DNA of 64,000 bases, from assembly GCF_046115515.1 (NCBI RefSeq), contig NZ_CP175953.1. One strand, 5' to 3'. The notes under the pieces are model-generated. The model did not search any database. It saw only the letters and a program-made list of their open reading frames with translations, and was not told the origin of the DNA. This document shows, piece by piece, positions 27,276 through 37,395 of this stretch. A program made the position numbers and the translations under genes. The DNA comes from Gracilimonas sp017641085. Its GTDB lineage: Bacteria; Bacteroidota; Rhodothermia; Balneolales; Balneolaceae. Each line of letters begins with the position of its first letter. The first letter of the stretch is position 1.

Positions 27276-27442
27276 GCTTAAATCAATCGTTGGCTAAGAA
27301 TCCCCAATTCAGCTAAAGAGAAGGTTACGTTAATGTTAAGCTATCATTAACAAGGCTGAATAGCGAGCTTATTATAAGACTATTCTAATCGATTATTTGC
27401 TCAGTTAGGCGGAACTTAAGCCTTAATAAAAATAGGTGTTTT

Positions 27443-29554
27443 ATGTTAGATGGGTTGACGCTGAGGAATCGAATATTCCTATTCTCTTCTCTTTTGCTGC
27501 TGATGGCATTCTTGCTGATGTGGATATTCGTACGTCCGCAGTACAGGGAAGCTATCATTAATGAGCGTACCACCATTGTATCCCAGCTTCAGGAATACTC
27601 CTTAAAGCGCTCTGATCAGATTATCCGAAACTGGCTGAATTCCACCAACTACACCGCCGAAGAAATAGCCAAAGCCCCGGAGCAAACCCAGAATATCGTT
27701 ACCAAAACCATCAACCTGACGCCCGGCTTGATGAGAATTACCATTTCGGAGCAATCCTCGGCTGAGTCAGTTGACATGAGGCGTTCTTTTTATGATGAAG
27801 TAGATTTCAGTGGTATTAAATACAAATGGTATCCCTCTCGCCTGGACCCCATGATTAACGTTAGCTGGAGCCCCGACACCCTGCAAAATACCCATTTCTT
27901 TGTAGCCAAGCGGGTAATCCAAATCGGCGGTAATATCTTTCAGCTGGATATGTTTTTTGATGCATCGCAAATCACCCGGGAGCTTATTAACATCCCGCTG
28001 GGGGGGAATTATGTGGCTAACATCGTTAGTGGAACCGGTGATAACATTGTCCCCGAACAGCCTTTTGAGTTTCCAGCTTTCCTGGTTGGTGATGCCAGCT
28101 ACTCCAGTCAATCTACCATAGAAATGAACGGGAGTAATTGGTTCGTTATGACTTCCCGGTTTCAAACCACTCCTTTTTGGCACGTCATAGCGGTGGAAGA
28201 CTCTTTTATCCTGCAGCCTGTGCATGATTTAATCAGGTTTTCGGTGATAACCGGTGGAGTTATTCTTTTCATTCTCTTTTGCTTTAGCTGGTATGTAAGC
28301 ATTCACGTTAACAAACCGGTTGAACAGATTATAACCGACGTGGAGTACCTGAGTGCTCTGAACTTTGAGCATCAGATTAAGCCTGTTTCACTACCCGAAT
28401 TTGACCTCATGCAGGAAACACTGGAAAATATCAGGCTCACCCTGCAGCGCTATCAGAAAATAAATGTGGAAAGAATCATCCTGGAGGAATCCAAGAACAA
28501 GTATATGATGACCTATTCCGAGGATCTGATTGGTATTTTGGATGAAAACCAGCATTTCAGCTTCCTCAATAACAATTTCCAAAACTTCCTGAACAGCCTT
28601 CAGCTGGATCCAAAGGTTATTACCCCGGATGAAATTTTGGAACACGCTGATATTCAAACCACCAAGCTTGAGCAGAATATTCATTACCCGGACCCTTATA
28701 CCATTAAGATTAACCGGGCGGAATTGTCCCATTCTCTAAAAGAAGGGAAATCGTATTTCTATGATTTCCAGTATGTGACCATCGTTGATCAGGAGGATAA
28801 TGAACAAGCTGCAATGATTATTCTGCACGACAAGACCGAAGACCGCCTGAATGATATCAAGCGAAACGACATGATTAACATCATTGTGCATGAGCTTAAA
28901 AACCCGATTAGCGGGGTTATCGGGCTTTCGCAGATATTACTGGAGAATGAGAATATTGAGGATGAAGAACAGCAGGTTTTGGTAAACCAGATTAATTTAT
29001 CAGGCGACCGGATGAACAAGCTGGTAAACCGATTCCTTGAAATTCAACGACTGGAATCCGGCAAGAACTCGGCTGAATTTGAAAACGTAGATCTGGAGAA
29101 AGTGGTTGAGCATGTTCAGCAAATCACCAGCCCCCTCCTCAGTGAGAAAAATCTCACAATAGTTTCAAAGAAAACCGGTCGTGATTTTAAAGTGAATGGA
29201 AGCAATGATTTATTGTTTGATGCTGTGCAAAATCTGATCAGTAATGCCATCAAATACGGGAATGAAAACCGAACCATTGAGATTCAGCTTACTGAAACGC
29301 CGGAGAACATCCGCTTTAGTGTAACCGATCATGGTTTTGGGATTAGTACCGAAGATCAAAAGAAAATTTTCGACAAGTTTTATCGTGTCCGGTCTAAAGC
29401 AACCTCCAGGGAAAAAGGGACGGGACTGGGCCTGGCTTATGTTCGCGAGATTATACATCAGCACGATGGGGAAATTGAGCTGGAATCGAATGAAGCCATT
29501 GGTAGCCGTTTTACCCTGATAATCCCAAAAACGAATGGACAGAGCCTCACCTGA
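27443..29554 (+). CDS. Membrane sensor histidine kinase
   Basis: A 703-residue kinase. TM1 (about residues 10-30) and TM2 (about 262-284) enclose a roughly 230-residue periplasmic sensor with a Cache-like look. A short HAMP-like linker (VNKPVEQIITDVEYLSAL) and a PAS-like domain (about 350-470, DLIGILDENQHFSFLNNNF) follow. The phospho-acceptor is H483 in VHELKNPISG, and the ATPase has its N box (NLISNAIKYG), G1 (DHGFGIS), F (FDKFYR) and G2 (GTGLGLAY) boxes. All key residues are present. No response regulator gene is nearby. The stop lies 1 nt before the FecR-like gene, so the kinase, FecR-like and PKD proteins are one operon. Confidence 0.92.
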   Translation: MLDGLTLRNRIFLFSSLLLLMAFLLMWIFVRPQYREAIINERTTIVSQLQEYSLKRSDQIIRNWLNSTNYTAEEIAKAPEQTQNIVTKTINLTPGLMRITISEQSSAESVDMRRSFYDEVDFSGIKYKWYPSRLDPMINVSWSPDTLQNTHFFVAKRVIQIGGNIFQLDMFFDASQITRELINIPLGGNYVANIVSGTGDNIVPEQPFEFPAFLVGDASYSSQSTIEMNGSNWFVMTSRFQTTPFWHVIAVEDSFILQPVHDLIRFSVITGGVILFILFCFSWYVSIHVNKPVEQIITDVEYLSALNFEHQIKPVSLPEFDLMQETLENIRLTLQRYQKINVERIILEESKNKYMMTYSEDLIGILDENQHFSFLNNNFQNFLNSLQLDPKVITPDEILEHADIQTTKLEQNIHYPDPYTIKINRAELSHSLKEGKSYFYDFQYVTIVDQEDNEQAAMIILHDKTEDRLNDIKRNDMINIIVHELKNPISGVIGLSQILLENENIEDEEQQVLVNQINLSGDRMNKLVNRFLEIQRLESGKNSAEFENVDLEKVVEHVQQITSPLLSEKNLTIVSKKTGRDFKVNGSNDLLFDAVQNLISNAIKYGNENRTIEIQLTETPENIRFSVTDHGFGISTEDQKKIFDKFYRVRSKATSREKGTGLGLAYVREIIHQHDGEIELESNEAIGSRFTLIIPKTNGQSLT

Positions 29555-29555
29555 T

Positions 29556-31334
29556 ATGAAATTTCGCTATCTGCTCATATCGCTGATTTTGTTTTCTGTT
29601 GAACCGGGAGAAATCTATGCCCGGCAAAACCCGCTTACCTTTCAATCTCAGGATTTACAGCTGATTGCCCAGCGCTACACCGGAAGCACGGTCAACTGGC
29701 CCCTTGTTATCGAAATGGCCTCTCACGATGTTGATAAAAACTCCTTTACCCTGGAACCGTCGGCCATCCTTCAGTTACAGAATTTTGCTGAGTTTTCTTC
29801 AAAGGTGAACGAACAACAAAAGCGGATCAGTGACCTCATTAATTCCGGGGCCACTGTATTTGCCGCTGAAGAATATGCAGCCGTAAAGGAAATTATCAGC
29901 AAATATTCCACCTCCATCAGTGAGGGTGAACTGGACCAGGCTATTGGCTATGCCGGGCAGCTGGAGCAAGCCGTTGATGAAATGGAAACCACACTGATGA
30001 ATAACCGGATTGTGGACGTGCAGGCTCAGCTCAGCAGAAAGAAAGGGGAAGTAAATAAGAGAGTCGGGCTACTGGGCAGCTGGTCTGACTCATTCATTGG
30101 AGATTTATTCAAGCAATCGGACGGCATCAGAACGCTGATTGAAAGCTACGCCACCCTCTCCTTTACCGACGGCAGTGATATTCAGGTTAACCCCAATACC
30201 ATCGCCGTAATCCGTAAATCCCGAATTGATAAGCTCAACAATGCGAGCGATACGGAAATCACCTTGGAAGACGGTGGTTTGTTAGCCAAACTTTCTGCCG
30301 CCGGAAAAGACCGAAGTACATATGTATTGAATGCCGGTCCCTCGCGTACCGAACTGAAAACTCAAAATTTCTATGCCGAAACGGAAGGTGTTGAACGGGC
30401 CAAGCTATCCAATTACGACGGAGAAGCCATCATAAACTCGAACGATGTCACAATCACCATCCAAAAAAATCAGGGTACCATCGTGGAGGAAGGAAAAGAT
30501 CCGTTGCAACCGGTAGAACTTCTTCCTGCTCCGGAACTGGACTGGTCATCAGCTGATACCCTTATCAATGAAGAGGAACTTCTTTTTGCATTCCGGGAAA
30601 TAGACGACGCTGCAAATTACCGGGTCCAATATAGTAACTCTCCGAACTTTGACGGCCAACTTACAGAAGTAACCACCAGCGAATCAGCGGTCAATATTGA
30701 AAACCTGCCTATGGGTATGACCTACGTTCGGGTTCAGGCCACAGATCAGCTTGGGCTTAGAGGGCCATTTTCCAAAACAGCAAGAATTATTCGTAATGTA
30801 GATAATCAGCCGCCTCCGGTATTTTTGGATAACATTCGGGGCAACATTTTGTTAACCTCGGGCGATACTTACACTGTTGAAGGCGTTACTGAACCGGATG
30901 CCGTTCTCACCATGAATGGAAAGAGAGTGTCGGTAGCTTCATCCGGTCGCTTTTCACATACACTATCGAACTTATCGGGAGAAACCGATGTAAAAATCAT
31001 ATCCAAAGACCCGACCGGTAATGTATCCGAACTGGATGTAATTGTAGCCCGGCTTACCGAAGATCAGCTCTATGATTTCAACATTGGTAAAGCTTCTGCA
31101 TTACAATCTAACCGTGTAAAAGCGGGCAGTACTATTATTTCCTCTAAAGCTTATAACGGGTTGAAGGTGATAATTTCAAACCAACAGCAGTCCCGAACTA
31201 TTGCAACCGACGGTCAGGGCCGCTGGGGGACTAAAATCACGTTTATTCCCGGCGAACTCATCATCACCTTTAAGGACGTGAGCACAGATCAAACCTATTT
31301 AACGAAGACATTTATTGTTGAGGCAGACCAATGA
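29556..31334 (+). CDS. FecR-domain exported protein
   Basis: A 592-residue secreted or periplasmic protein. The signal peptide MKFRYLLISLILFSVEPGEIYA supports the ATG at 29556, 1 nt after the kinase stop; an in-frame ATG at 29535 lies inside the kinase and lacks a sensible signal start. After a LysM-like N-terminal segment (DLQLIAQRYTGSTVNWPLVI) and a helical region (about 70-180), a FecR-like domain appears (YATLSFTDGSDIQVNPNTIA, ITLEDGGLLAKLSA). Fibronectin or Ig-like modules make up the C-terminal third (FAFREIDDAANYRVQYSNS, GNILLTSGDTYTVEGVTEPD). It overlaps the next gene by 4 nt (ATGA). Role unknown, probably surface structure or sensing. Confidence 0.85.
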   Translation: MKFRYLLISLILFSVEPGEIYARQNPLTFQSQDLQLIAQRYTGSTVNWPLVIEMASHDVDKNSFTLEPSAILQLQNFAEFSSKVNEQQKRISDLINSGATVFAAEEYAAVKEIISKYSTSISEGELDQAIGYAGQLEQAVDEMETTLMNNRIVDVQAQLSRKKGEVNKRVGLLGSWSDSFIGDLFKQSDGIRTLIESYATLSFTDGSDIQVNPNTIAVIRKSRIDKLNNASDTEITLEDGGLLAKLSAAGKDRSTYVLNAGPSRTELKTQNFYAETEGVERAKLSNYDGEAIINSNDVTITIQKNQGTIVEEGKDPLQPVELLPAPELDWSSADTLINEEELLFAFREIDDAANYRVQYSNSPNFDGQLTEVTTSESAVNIENLPMGMTYVRVQATDQLGLRGPFSKTARIIRNVDNQPPPVFLDNIRGNILLTSGDTYTVEGVTEPDAVLTMNGKRVSVASSGRFSHTLSNLSGETDVKIISKDPTGNVSELDVIVARLTEDQLYDFNIGKASALQSNRVKAGSTIISSKAYNGLKVIISNQQQSRTIATDGQGRWGTKITFIPGELIITFKDVSTDQTYLTKTFIVEADQ

Positions 31335-34300
31335 AGAAAATAGCCTTTGGTACATATCTTCTTCTGATGTTCTTACTATCTCCGCTGGCTTTGCTGCAGG
31401 CGCAGGATATGTTTCTCTCTATATCGGGACAGAATACCGAGTTCAAAAGCGGGGACAACCGACATCAGTATGACATCTGGATAAAGCCGGATGCCGATGC
31501 CCCCAAAGCTATGCTTCAACTTTTTGATGCCGGTATTGGCGGTACCATCGATCAGATTACCACCACAAACGCCAACACCACAACCACCTATCGCATCTAT
31601 CCTTTTGAGGAGCTCTATTCCTTCAGTGATAACCAAATTACTGAGAAATCCGGTAGTAGTTCGGATCTGGAAACTTTGTCGGTGATGAACGAAGAACGGT
31701 TCAAAGGCCGCTGGATTAACTTATTTGTGCTCAACGAAGAAGTTGAAAATGGATTCATCGTTCGGGTTACAGCCGATGGCGGGAATGATGTAAATAATTT
31801 TGATCTGAGAGTCAGAAATACGGTTGGTGATCCGCTTGAAGGTCAACCCTGGAAGATTATCACAATTGACCTGGGGATTGGCATTTTTGATATGTCACCG
31901 GAACAGAGCGTGCAGGTGAAGCCGTACAATCCGGGCGTTGTGCTCCCAGCTTTGGAGGCCGACGGTGAAGAAGACAGCAAGATTGAAATCACCGATGCAA
32001 CCGGTACGTACTACCCACTTAGTCAGGAAAACACTCGCCTCCCTGAAAACAGCTTTGGTATTGAAAACGAATGGGCCGTAAGCATCAGCGGCTCCAGGCA
32101 GATACTGAACAACATCGCTATTTACGGTAAGGAACGACCGATTTTATGGTTGTATGAAGGTCACTTCCATCCGACTGCAAAACCCGATTTCAATATTCAA
32201 ACCACCACCGCCAATAACTGTACGGATAAAACTTTCAGGCTCAGCAGCACCACCCTTTCTCAAAGAGAGATGAAGAATGCGGAGTGGACTCTTAACGAAA
32301 GAACACTGGCTACCGGTTTTTCTCCAAACATACCGTTTACCGTTCGGGGCAAACAAACCATAAATGTGAAAGTACCCAACCCGGTACCGAATGTGCTGCC
32401 AAAATTCTGGGTCACTTCAACAGACATTGATATTACCAGTCCGCCCATTGCCCGCTTGCAAAGTCCAAAGGAAATTGTAGCACCCGGAGAGGTTATCACC
32501 CTTTCGGCGAAAAACTCTTACGATCTTGGCAGGCAGGAATTGAGCTATACCTGGTTTGTAAACGGACGTCCGGCTGGTAATGGTCCAACCTTTGATTTTT
32601 CTTCTGAGGATACAGGCACCCATATCATTTCGGTTCGGGTGAGTAACAGTGGAACTGTAGCGAGGTGTAACAACAGCCAGCGCCAGCTGCGTATTCGTGT
32701 AAATAGTCAGCCTTATGCTGAAATCCGTTATGACTCTACCTTCCAGACCGGCCAGTCACTTACCTTTTCTGCCATAAACATAAACGACAGTGACGGCGAC
32801 TCCCTCAGCTATGAATGGGAAGGATTGGGGGTTACCGGCAACGAGAACACAAAACGCGAGGTGGCTATAAGCCATTTAGCAACCGGCACCTTTGATGTTA
32901 CCTTAACGCTTGATGACAATACAAATACCGATAATTCCCGGTTCACTATCACCCGTTCGTACACGGTTACTCCTCCCCGCGCCGTAAACGTTCAGGAATC
33001 TTCGGATTCTACTTTAACTGACTCAACCCAATTCGGCCCTGCAACTGATAGCCTTTTGACAGATGAGATTCAGTTTGAACCACCGGTTCCCAATCCCAAT
33101 GCAGCCATCGAAGCTCCGAGAGTTTCATCAGTTTCAAAAGTTGGATTTACGCTGAATGATTCTCTCACAACTTCCACCAACACCACTTCCGATTCCGTTC
33201 TTATTGAGTGGGATTTTGGAGATGGAACGGTAGCCTCGGGTGTTCAGCCTTCTCATTTGTATGAGAAACCCGGCACCTATGCAGTGAATGTGACCATCAG
33301 GAAAGGAGATGAGGTAGAGAAAAAGCGCCATGTAATTGTGATAAACGAATATCCGGTTGCTGATTTTACCGTACCTGATACGCTGGCTGGCGGACATGCT
33401 TTCCGGGTTGACGGCACCCAAAGCACCGACAAGGATGGTTTTATTACCGGCTACCAGTGGTATATTGATGGTGTGCCTGCTGCCACGGGCCCAAGCCCAA
33501 CGCTGACCATCAACGACCCCGGCGAACACACCATTTCCCTTAGAGTTCAGGATAATTCCGGTCACGAAAATGCCCAGGACCTTTCCAGTAAAGATATATG
33601 GGTGAATCACGCTCCGGTACTAAAATGGAATATCACCCCGGATAAAATTGCACCGGGCGACGAAGTTACCTTCGATGCCACCGAATCCTACGATCCGGAT
33701 GGTCAGATTCGGGAGCTGAAATGGTCGTTCCCGGATGGAACTGAAATGAACGGCCCCGTTGTAACCAAAAGTTTTGGAGAAAGCGGACCGCATTACTTTA
33801 CTCTCACTGCTACCGACAATCAGGGGCTTGCGAATTCCACCATCTCCAAAGAAGGTACGGTCAACATAAACCATGAACCTTATATCATTACAGAACGAGT
33901 AGTCCGGTCCAACTCCCTGGACATTAAACTGGATGCTTCCGAAACGTATGATGTAGATAACGACCAGGTGTTTTTTGAATGGACACTCCCGGATGGTTCC
34001 AAGCGAAATGAAGCCAGTTTCAGCTGGAGAGCTCCGGAATTTGGGGTACACATCGTAGGCTTATCCGTTCATGACGGACTTGGATTATCCAACAGCCGTA
34101 ACCAGGAAACCATCCGCATACTTATCAATCGCCCCGTTGAAGCAATTGTTGATTCCCTGATTGCCACCTGTAGCGGAAAAACAGTTTTGTTCAACAGTTC
34201 AAGCAGTATCGATCCTGATGGAAACGACTTTGACGTAACCTGGTATTTTGGGAATGGAGAAACCTCCAAGGAAGCGAACCCTTCTTATGTTTATGATGCC

Positions 34301-35935
34301 CCCGGTGTTTACGAGGCCCGCCTGGAACTTACAGATGGCATCACCGAGGAAAAGACCGTTGCCAAGATACCGGTGATTGTTGAGGGTTCTCCGGTAGCCA
34401 AGATGAATGTTAGCGACACCACCATTTGTGTGAATACCGCGCTTAACCTCGATGGTTCAAACAGTGTGGACCCCTCAGGAGCTCTTCCCTCCCTGGTTTG
34501 GAGCCTTGGAGACGGCACTACTGAAAGCGGCCCAAAAGTACAGCATGTGTACACCGAACCCGGTATTTATCCACTTACCCTGACGGTTCAGGGATCCGGT
34601 TCAGCACAGTGTGGAAATACAAATCAGGTACGAGCAACCGTAAGGGTAATTCAAGGCCCGAATGCCGTTTTTAATTTACAAGAGTGGGCCAGTCCCGGTG
34701 ATGTGATTACCCTGGATGGGAGTGCTTCTTCGGCAGAAGATGAAATAATCAATGCCGAATGGAGAATTGAGTATGTACCGGATGGGTCAGTAGAAACCGT
34801 TCAGGGCCTGGTTGCCGACCACCCTTTTACTGAACCCGGTGAATACCTGGTGACTTTATTTCTGCAAACTGATTCATCCAGCGGCTGTAATACCGTGACC
34901 CTTACGAAATCCATAAAAGTAAATGCAGCTCCTAATATCGTCTGGGATATGCCGGAAACGGTTCCTGCCGGTTCTGATTTAAATCTGAATGCCCTGCAAT
35001 CAAATGATCCGGACGGTTTTATCAAAGAGTATAGTTGGTTCCTCGATGGGGAATTAATCAGCAAAAATGCCTCGGAGATCATTAAAACCGTTGAGCCCGG
35101 ATTTCATACCATTGCCCTGGAGGTGAAGGATAACTCCCCTTCCAATAATAACCGGGTTCGTATGGAGAAACGCTTTTTTGCCAACAGTTCACCCCAGCCT
35201 GAGATAACCGCTCCCGGAAAAGTATATCTGAATCGACAAGTCCGCCTTTCGGGAGGACCAGAAACAGACCGTGACGGAGATCAACTTATTCAGCAGTGGA
35301 AGGTGAATAATCGCCTCATCGATGATTCCACCTTCACCCCCACCCAACTTCGGGAATATCGCATAACCCTGATTCAGGATGACGGACGTGGGATATCTAA
35401 CTCGGTAGATTCGGCTGTGGTTCATATTATTCCAATCGGCCATCCGAATATCGATCCCGAGTATCCAGAGCAAATCAGTTTTGGGGGCAGCCTTTCCATC
35501 AGCGACCTGAAAATACCCCGGCAGAACGACTGGAAGTTTGTAGTGGACGGATCCTATCAAAACAGCTGGTCGGCCGATACCCCGGGTCCGGACAGCCTGC
35601 ACCTGATGTGGTTTTATGAGCAGCGGCCCACATCGTCTGTGAAATACCCTATCGTGGTATCCGAGCCGCTACGGTTTACAAATGAAGCCGATACCGTCCG
35701 GAATGCGGAATGGAATCCGGCTAATCCTTTTACCGTAATCAGAGCGCCGGAAGTAAACCGTGAGGTTTCACAGGTTAAGTTTACCTGGCTGCAGGACGGG
35801 GAAGAAATTGGAGTTGGATACCGCATCAGTCTGCCGGTTCAAAAGGGAGAGAATCGCTTCAGGGTCATAGTTCGAGACTTGCAGGTGAAACAATCATCAC
35901 CCGTTGAAACCGAAATGGTTATTATCACTGAATAG
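31331..35935 (+). CDS. Giant PKD-repeat exported protein
   Basis: A 1534-residue protein with a signal peptide (MKKIAFGTYLLLMFLLSPLA, cleavage after ALLQA). Residues about 25-375 form a distinct N-terminal region. From about 376 to 1370 I count eleven PKD-like modules. Examples are WDFGDGTVASGVQPSHLYEK near 630 and WSLGDGTTESGPKVQHVY near 1055, each with DxDG-type turns and a C-terminal H-Y/F strand. The final 160 residues are another beta domain. No C-terminal sorting signal is obvious. Such repeats usually make long extracellular stalks binding glycans or proteins. It ends the kinase-FecR-PKD operon, translationally coupled by a 4-nt overlap, and precedes trkA by 107 nt. Confidence 0.9.
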   Translation: MKKIAFGTYLLLMFLLSPLALLQAQDMFLSISGQNTEFKSGDNRHQYDIWIKPDADAPKAMLQLFDAGIGGTIDQITTTNANTTTTYRIYPFEELYSFSDNQITEKSGSSSDLETLSVMNEERFKGRWINLFVLNEEVENGFIVRVTADGGNDVNNFDLRVRNTVGDPLEGQPWKIITIDLGIGIFDMSPEQSVQVKPYNPGVVLPALEADGEEDSKIEITDATGTYYPLSQENTRLPENSFGIENEWAVSISGSRQILNNIAIYGKERPILWLYEGHFHPTAKPDFNIQTTTANNCTDKTFRLSSTTLSQREMKNAEWTLNERTLATGFSPNIPFTVRGKQTINVKVPNPVPNVLPKFWVTSTDIDITSPPIARLQSPKEIVAPGEVITLSAKNSYDLGRQELSYTWFVNGRPAGNGPTFDFSSEDTGTHIISVRVSNSGTVARCNNSQRQLRIRVNSQPYAEIRYDSTFQTGQSLTFSAININDSDGDSLSYEWEGLGVTGNENTKREVAISHLATGTFDVTLTLDDNTNTDNSRFTITRSYTVTPPRAVNVQESSDSTLTDSTQFGPATDSLLTDEIQFEPPVPNPNAAIEAPRVSSVSKVGFTLNDSLTTSTNTTSDSVLIEWDFGDGTVASGVQPSHLYEKPGTYAVNVTIRKGDEVEKKRHVIVINEYPVADFTVPDTLAGGHAFRVDGTQSTDKDGFITGYQWYIDGVPAATGPSPTLTINDPGEHTISLRVQDNSGHENAQDLSSKDIWVNHAPVLKWNITPDKIAPGDEVTFDATESYDPDGQIRELKWSFPDGTEMNGPVVTKSFGESGPHYFTLTATDNQGLANSTISKEGTVNINHEPYIITERVVRSNSLDIKLDASETYDVDNDQVFFEWTLPDGSKRNEASFSWRAPEFGVHIVGLSVHDGLGLSNSRNQETIRILINRPVEAIVDSLIATCSGKTVLFNSSSSIDPDGNDFDVTWYFGNGETSKEANPSYVYDAPGVYEARLELTDGITEEKTVAKIPVIVEGSPVAKMNVSDTTICVNTALNLDGSNSVDPSGALPSLVWSLGDGTTESGPKVQHVYTEPGIYPLTLTVQGSGSAQCGNTNQVRATVRVIQGPNAVFNLQEWASPGDVITLDGSASSAEDEIINAEWRIEYVPDGSVETVQGLVADHPFTEPGEYLVTLFLQTDSSSGCNTVTLTKSIKVNAAPNIVWDMPETVPAGSDLNLNALQSNDPDGFIKEYSWFLDGELISKNASEIIKTVEPGFHTIALEVKDNSPSNNNRVRMEKRFFANSSPQPEITAPGKVYLNRQVRLSGGPETDRDGDQLIQQWKVNNRLIDDSTFTPTQLREYRITLIQDDGRGISNSVDSAVVHIIPIGHPNIDPEYPEQISFGGSLSISDLKIPRQNDWKFVVDGSYQNSWSADTPGPDSLHLMWFYEQRPTSSVKYPIVVSEPLRFTNEADTVRNAEWNPANPFTVIRAPEVNREVSQVKFTWLQDGEEIGVGYRISLPVQKGENRFRVIVRDLQVKQSSPVETEMVIITE

Positions 35936-36042
35936 ATCAGTATCTGCAAGATAATATTGGATTTAAAATATTCTATATGGTTTTATTTTCAGTAAAAAAG
36001 ATGGTAACATTGAACGTTTTATAATTAATCATCAGGCTTCAT

Positions 36043-37395
36043 TTGAAGATTGTTATTATTGGTGCCGGAGAGATTGGATACGACCTCGCCAGCGTACTTT
36101 CATCAGAAAAACACGACGTTACCGTGCTTGACCGTGAGAAAGAGTGCCTCAACAAGGTATCAGATTCTCTCGATGTGCTCACCATAGAAGGAAATGCCAC
36201 CTCCGTTAAAGATCTCGTAAAAACGGATGTAGCTAACGCTGATATACTGATATCGGTTACCAGCATCGATGAGGTGAATATGATTTCCGGTATGATCGGG
36301 AAACGACTGGGGGCAAAAATGGTTATTGCCCGGATTCGCAGCGACGAGTTCTCTCAGGATAATGCTCCCCTTACCCCTTCCGATCTTGGTATCGACGTAA
36401 TGATCCATCCCGAGCTGAGTGCCGCCCAGGAAATCGCCCAGTTGTTGAAGAGGTCATCAGCCAGTGATGTAATTAACCTTGCGGAAGACCGCATGCAGCT
36501 AATTGGGATACGCCTGGAGCCTGATTCACCTTTAATTGGCAAATCCTTAAATGAATATTCAGCCCTTCACTCTGATGTCACTTTTCGCGTGGTAGCTATT
36601 GGTCGACGTGGCCGCACTATTATTCCCAATGGTTCAGTAAAACTTCAGAAATATGACCAGATGTTTGTTCTGGCTAAAACCGAAAACATTCCCTTCATCA
36701 TTGAAACGACTGGTAAAAAAGAGATGGAATTGAATTCGGTGATGATTGCCGGTGGTTCCGCTATGGGAGCCATGATAGCGCGGATTCTCTGCGCCGATCC
36801 TTCCAAAAAATGGTCCATTAAACTGATTGAACCGGACTATGATACCGCTGAGGAACTCGCTATCGAGCTTAAGGAAGTGATGGTATTAAACGGGAATCCT
36901 ACCGACCCGGATTTACTGGCCACCGAGGGTATCAGCGACATGGATGCTTTCATAGCGGTGACTGATGACGAGGAATCCAACATTATATCCTGCCTGATGG
37001 CCAAGCACCTTGAGGTCAAAAAGACGGTAGCCCTTGTATCCAAACCCGATTTCATCCCATTGGCTCAAACTATTGGACTGGATGCCGTTATAAACAAGAA
37101 AGTAGCTGCTTCCAACGAAATACACCGTTATGTGCGCCGGGGACGCGTAATTTCAGTTACCGAACTGAGAGGTATTAAAGCAGAGGTTATTGAACTGCAA
37201 GCTAACGAAGGCTCTAAAATCACCCAAAAACCCATCAAAAAATTGCGTCTTCCGGATGGATGCGTGATCGGTGGTGTTCTTTGCGATGGTTCGGTTGAAA
37301 TTGCCACCGGTGCAACGGAAGTAAAGGCAAACGATCGGGTTATGATATTCTGCGTGCCTTCTGCCATCGATAAAGTAACCAAGCTTTTTCAATAA
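36043..37395 (+). CDS. trkA: Trk potassium uptake regulatory subunit TrkA
   Basis: A 450-residue cytoplasmic NAD/ATP-binding gating subunit of Trk potassium uptake. Two RCK units are visible: MKIVIIGAGEIGYDLASVL (GxGxxG, residues 1-20), with acidic D29 ending the next strand, and a second Rossmann fold (NSVMIAGGSAMGAMIARIL, about 230). Each is followed by a TrkA-C domain (IGIRLEPDSPLIGKSLNEYS; GIKAEVIELQANEGSKITQ). The start is TTG at 36043, the only start giving the family's N-terminus. Its stop overlaps the trkH start by one base (TAATG), so the subunits are made together. Confidence 0.95.
   Translation: MKIVIIGAGEIGYDLASVLSSEKHDVTVLDREKECLNKVSDSLDVLTIEGNATSVKDLVKTDVANADILISVTSIDEVNMISGMIGKRLGAKMVIARIRSDEFSQDNAPLTPSDLGIDVMIHPELSAAQEIAQLLKRSSASDVINLAEDRMQLIGIRLEPDSPLIGKSLNEYSALHSDVTFRVVAIGRRGRTIIPNGSVKLQKYDQMFVLAKTENIPFIIETTGKKEMELNSVMIAGGSAMGAMIARILCADPSKKWSIKLIEPDYDTAEELAIELKEVMVLNGNPTDPDLLATEGISDMDAFIAVTDDEESNIISCLMAKHLEVKKTVALVSKPDFIPLAQTIGLDAVINKKVAASNEIHRYVRRGRVISVTELRGIKAEVIELQANEGSKITQKPIKKLRLPDGCVIGGVLCDGSVEIATGATEVKANDRVMIFCVPSAIDKVTKLFQ

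Noticed and set aside
29535..29555. ATG inside the kinase as FecR start
   Set aside because: Inside the kinase's last codons; the signal peptide begins at 29556.
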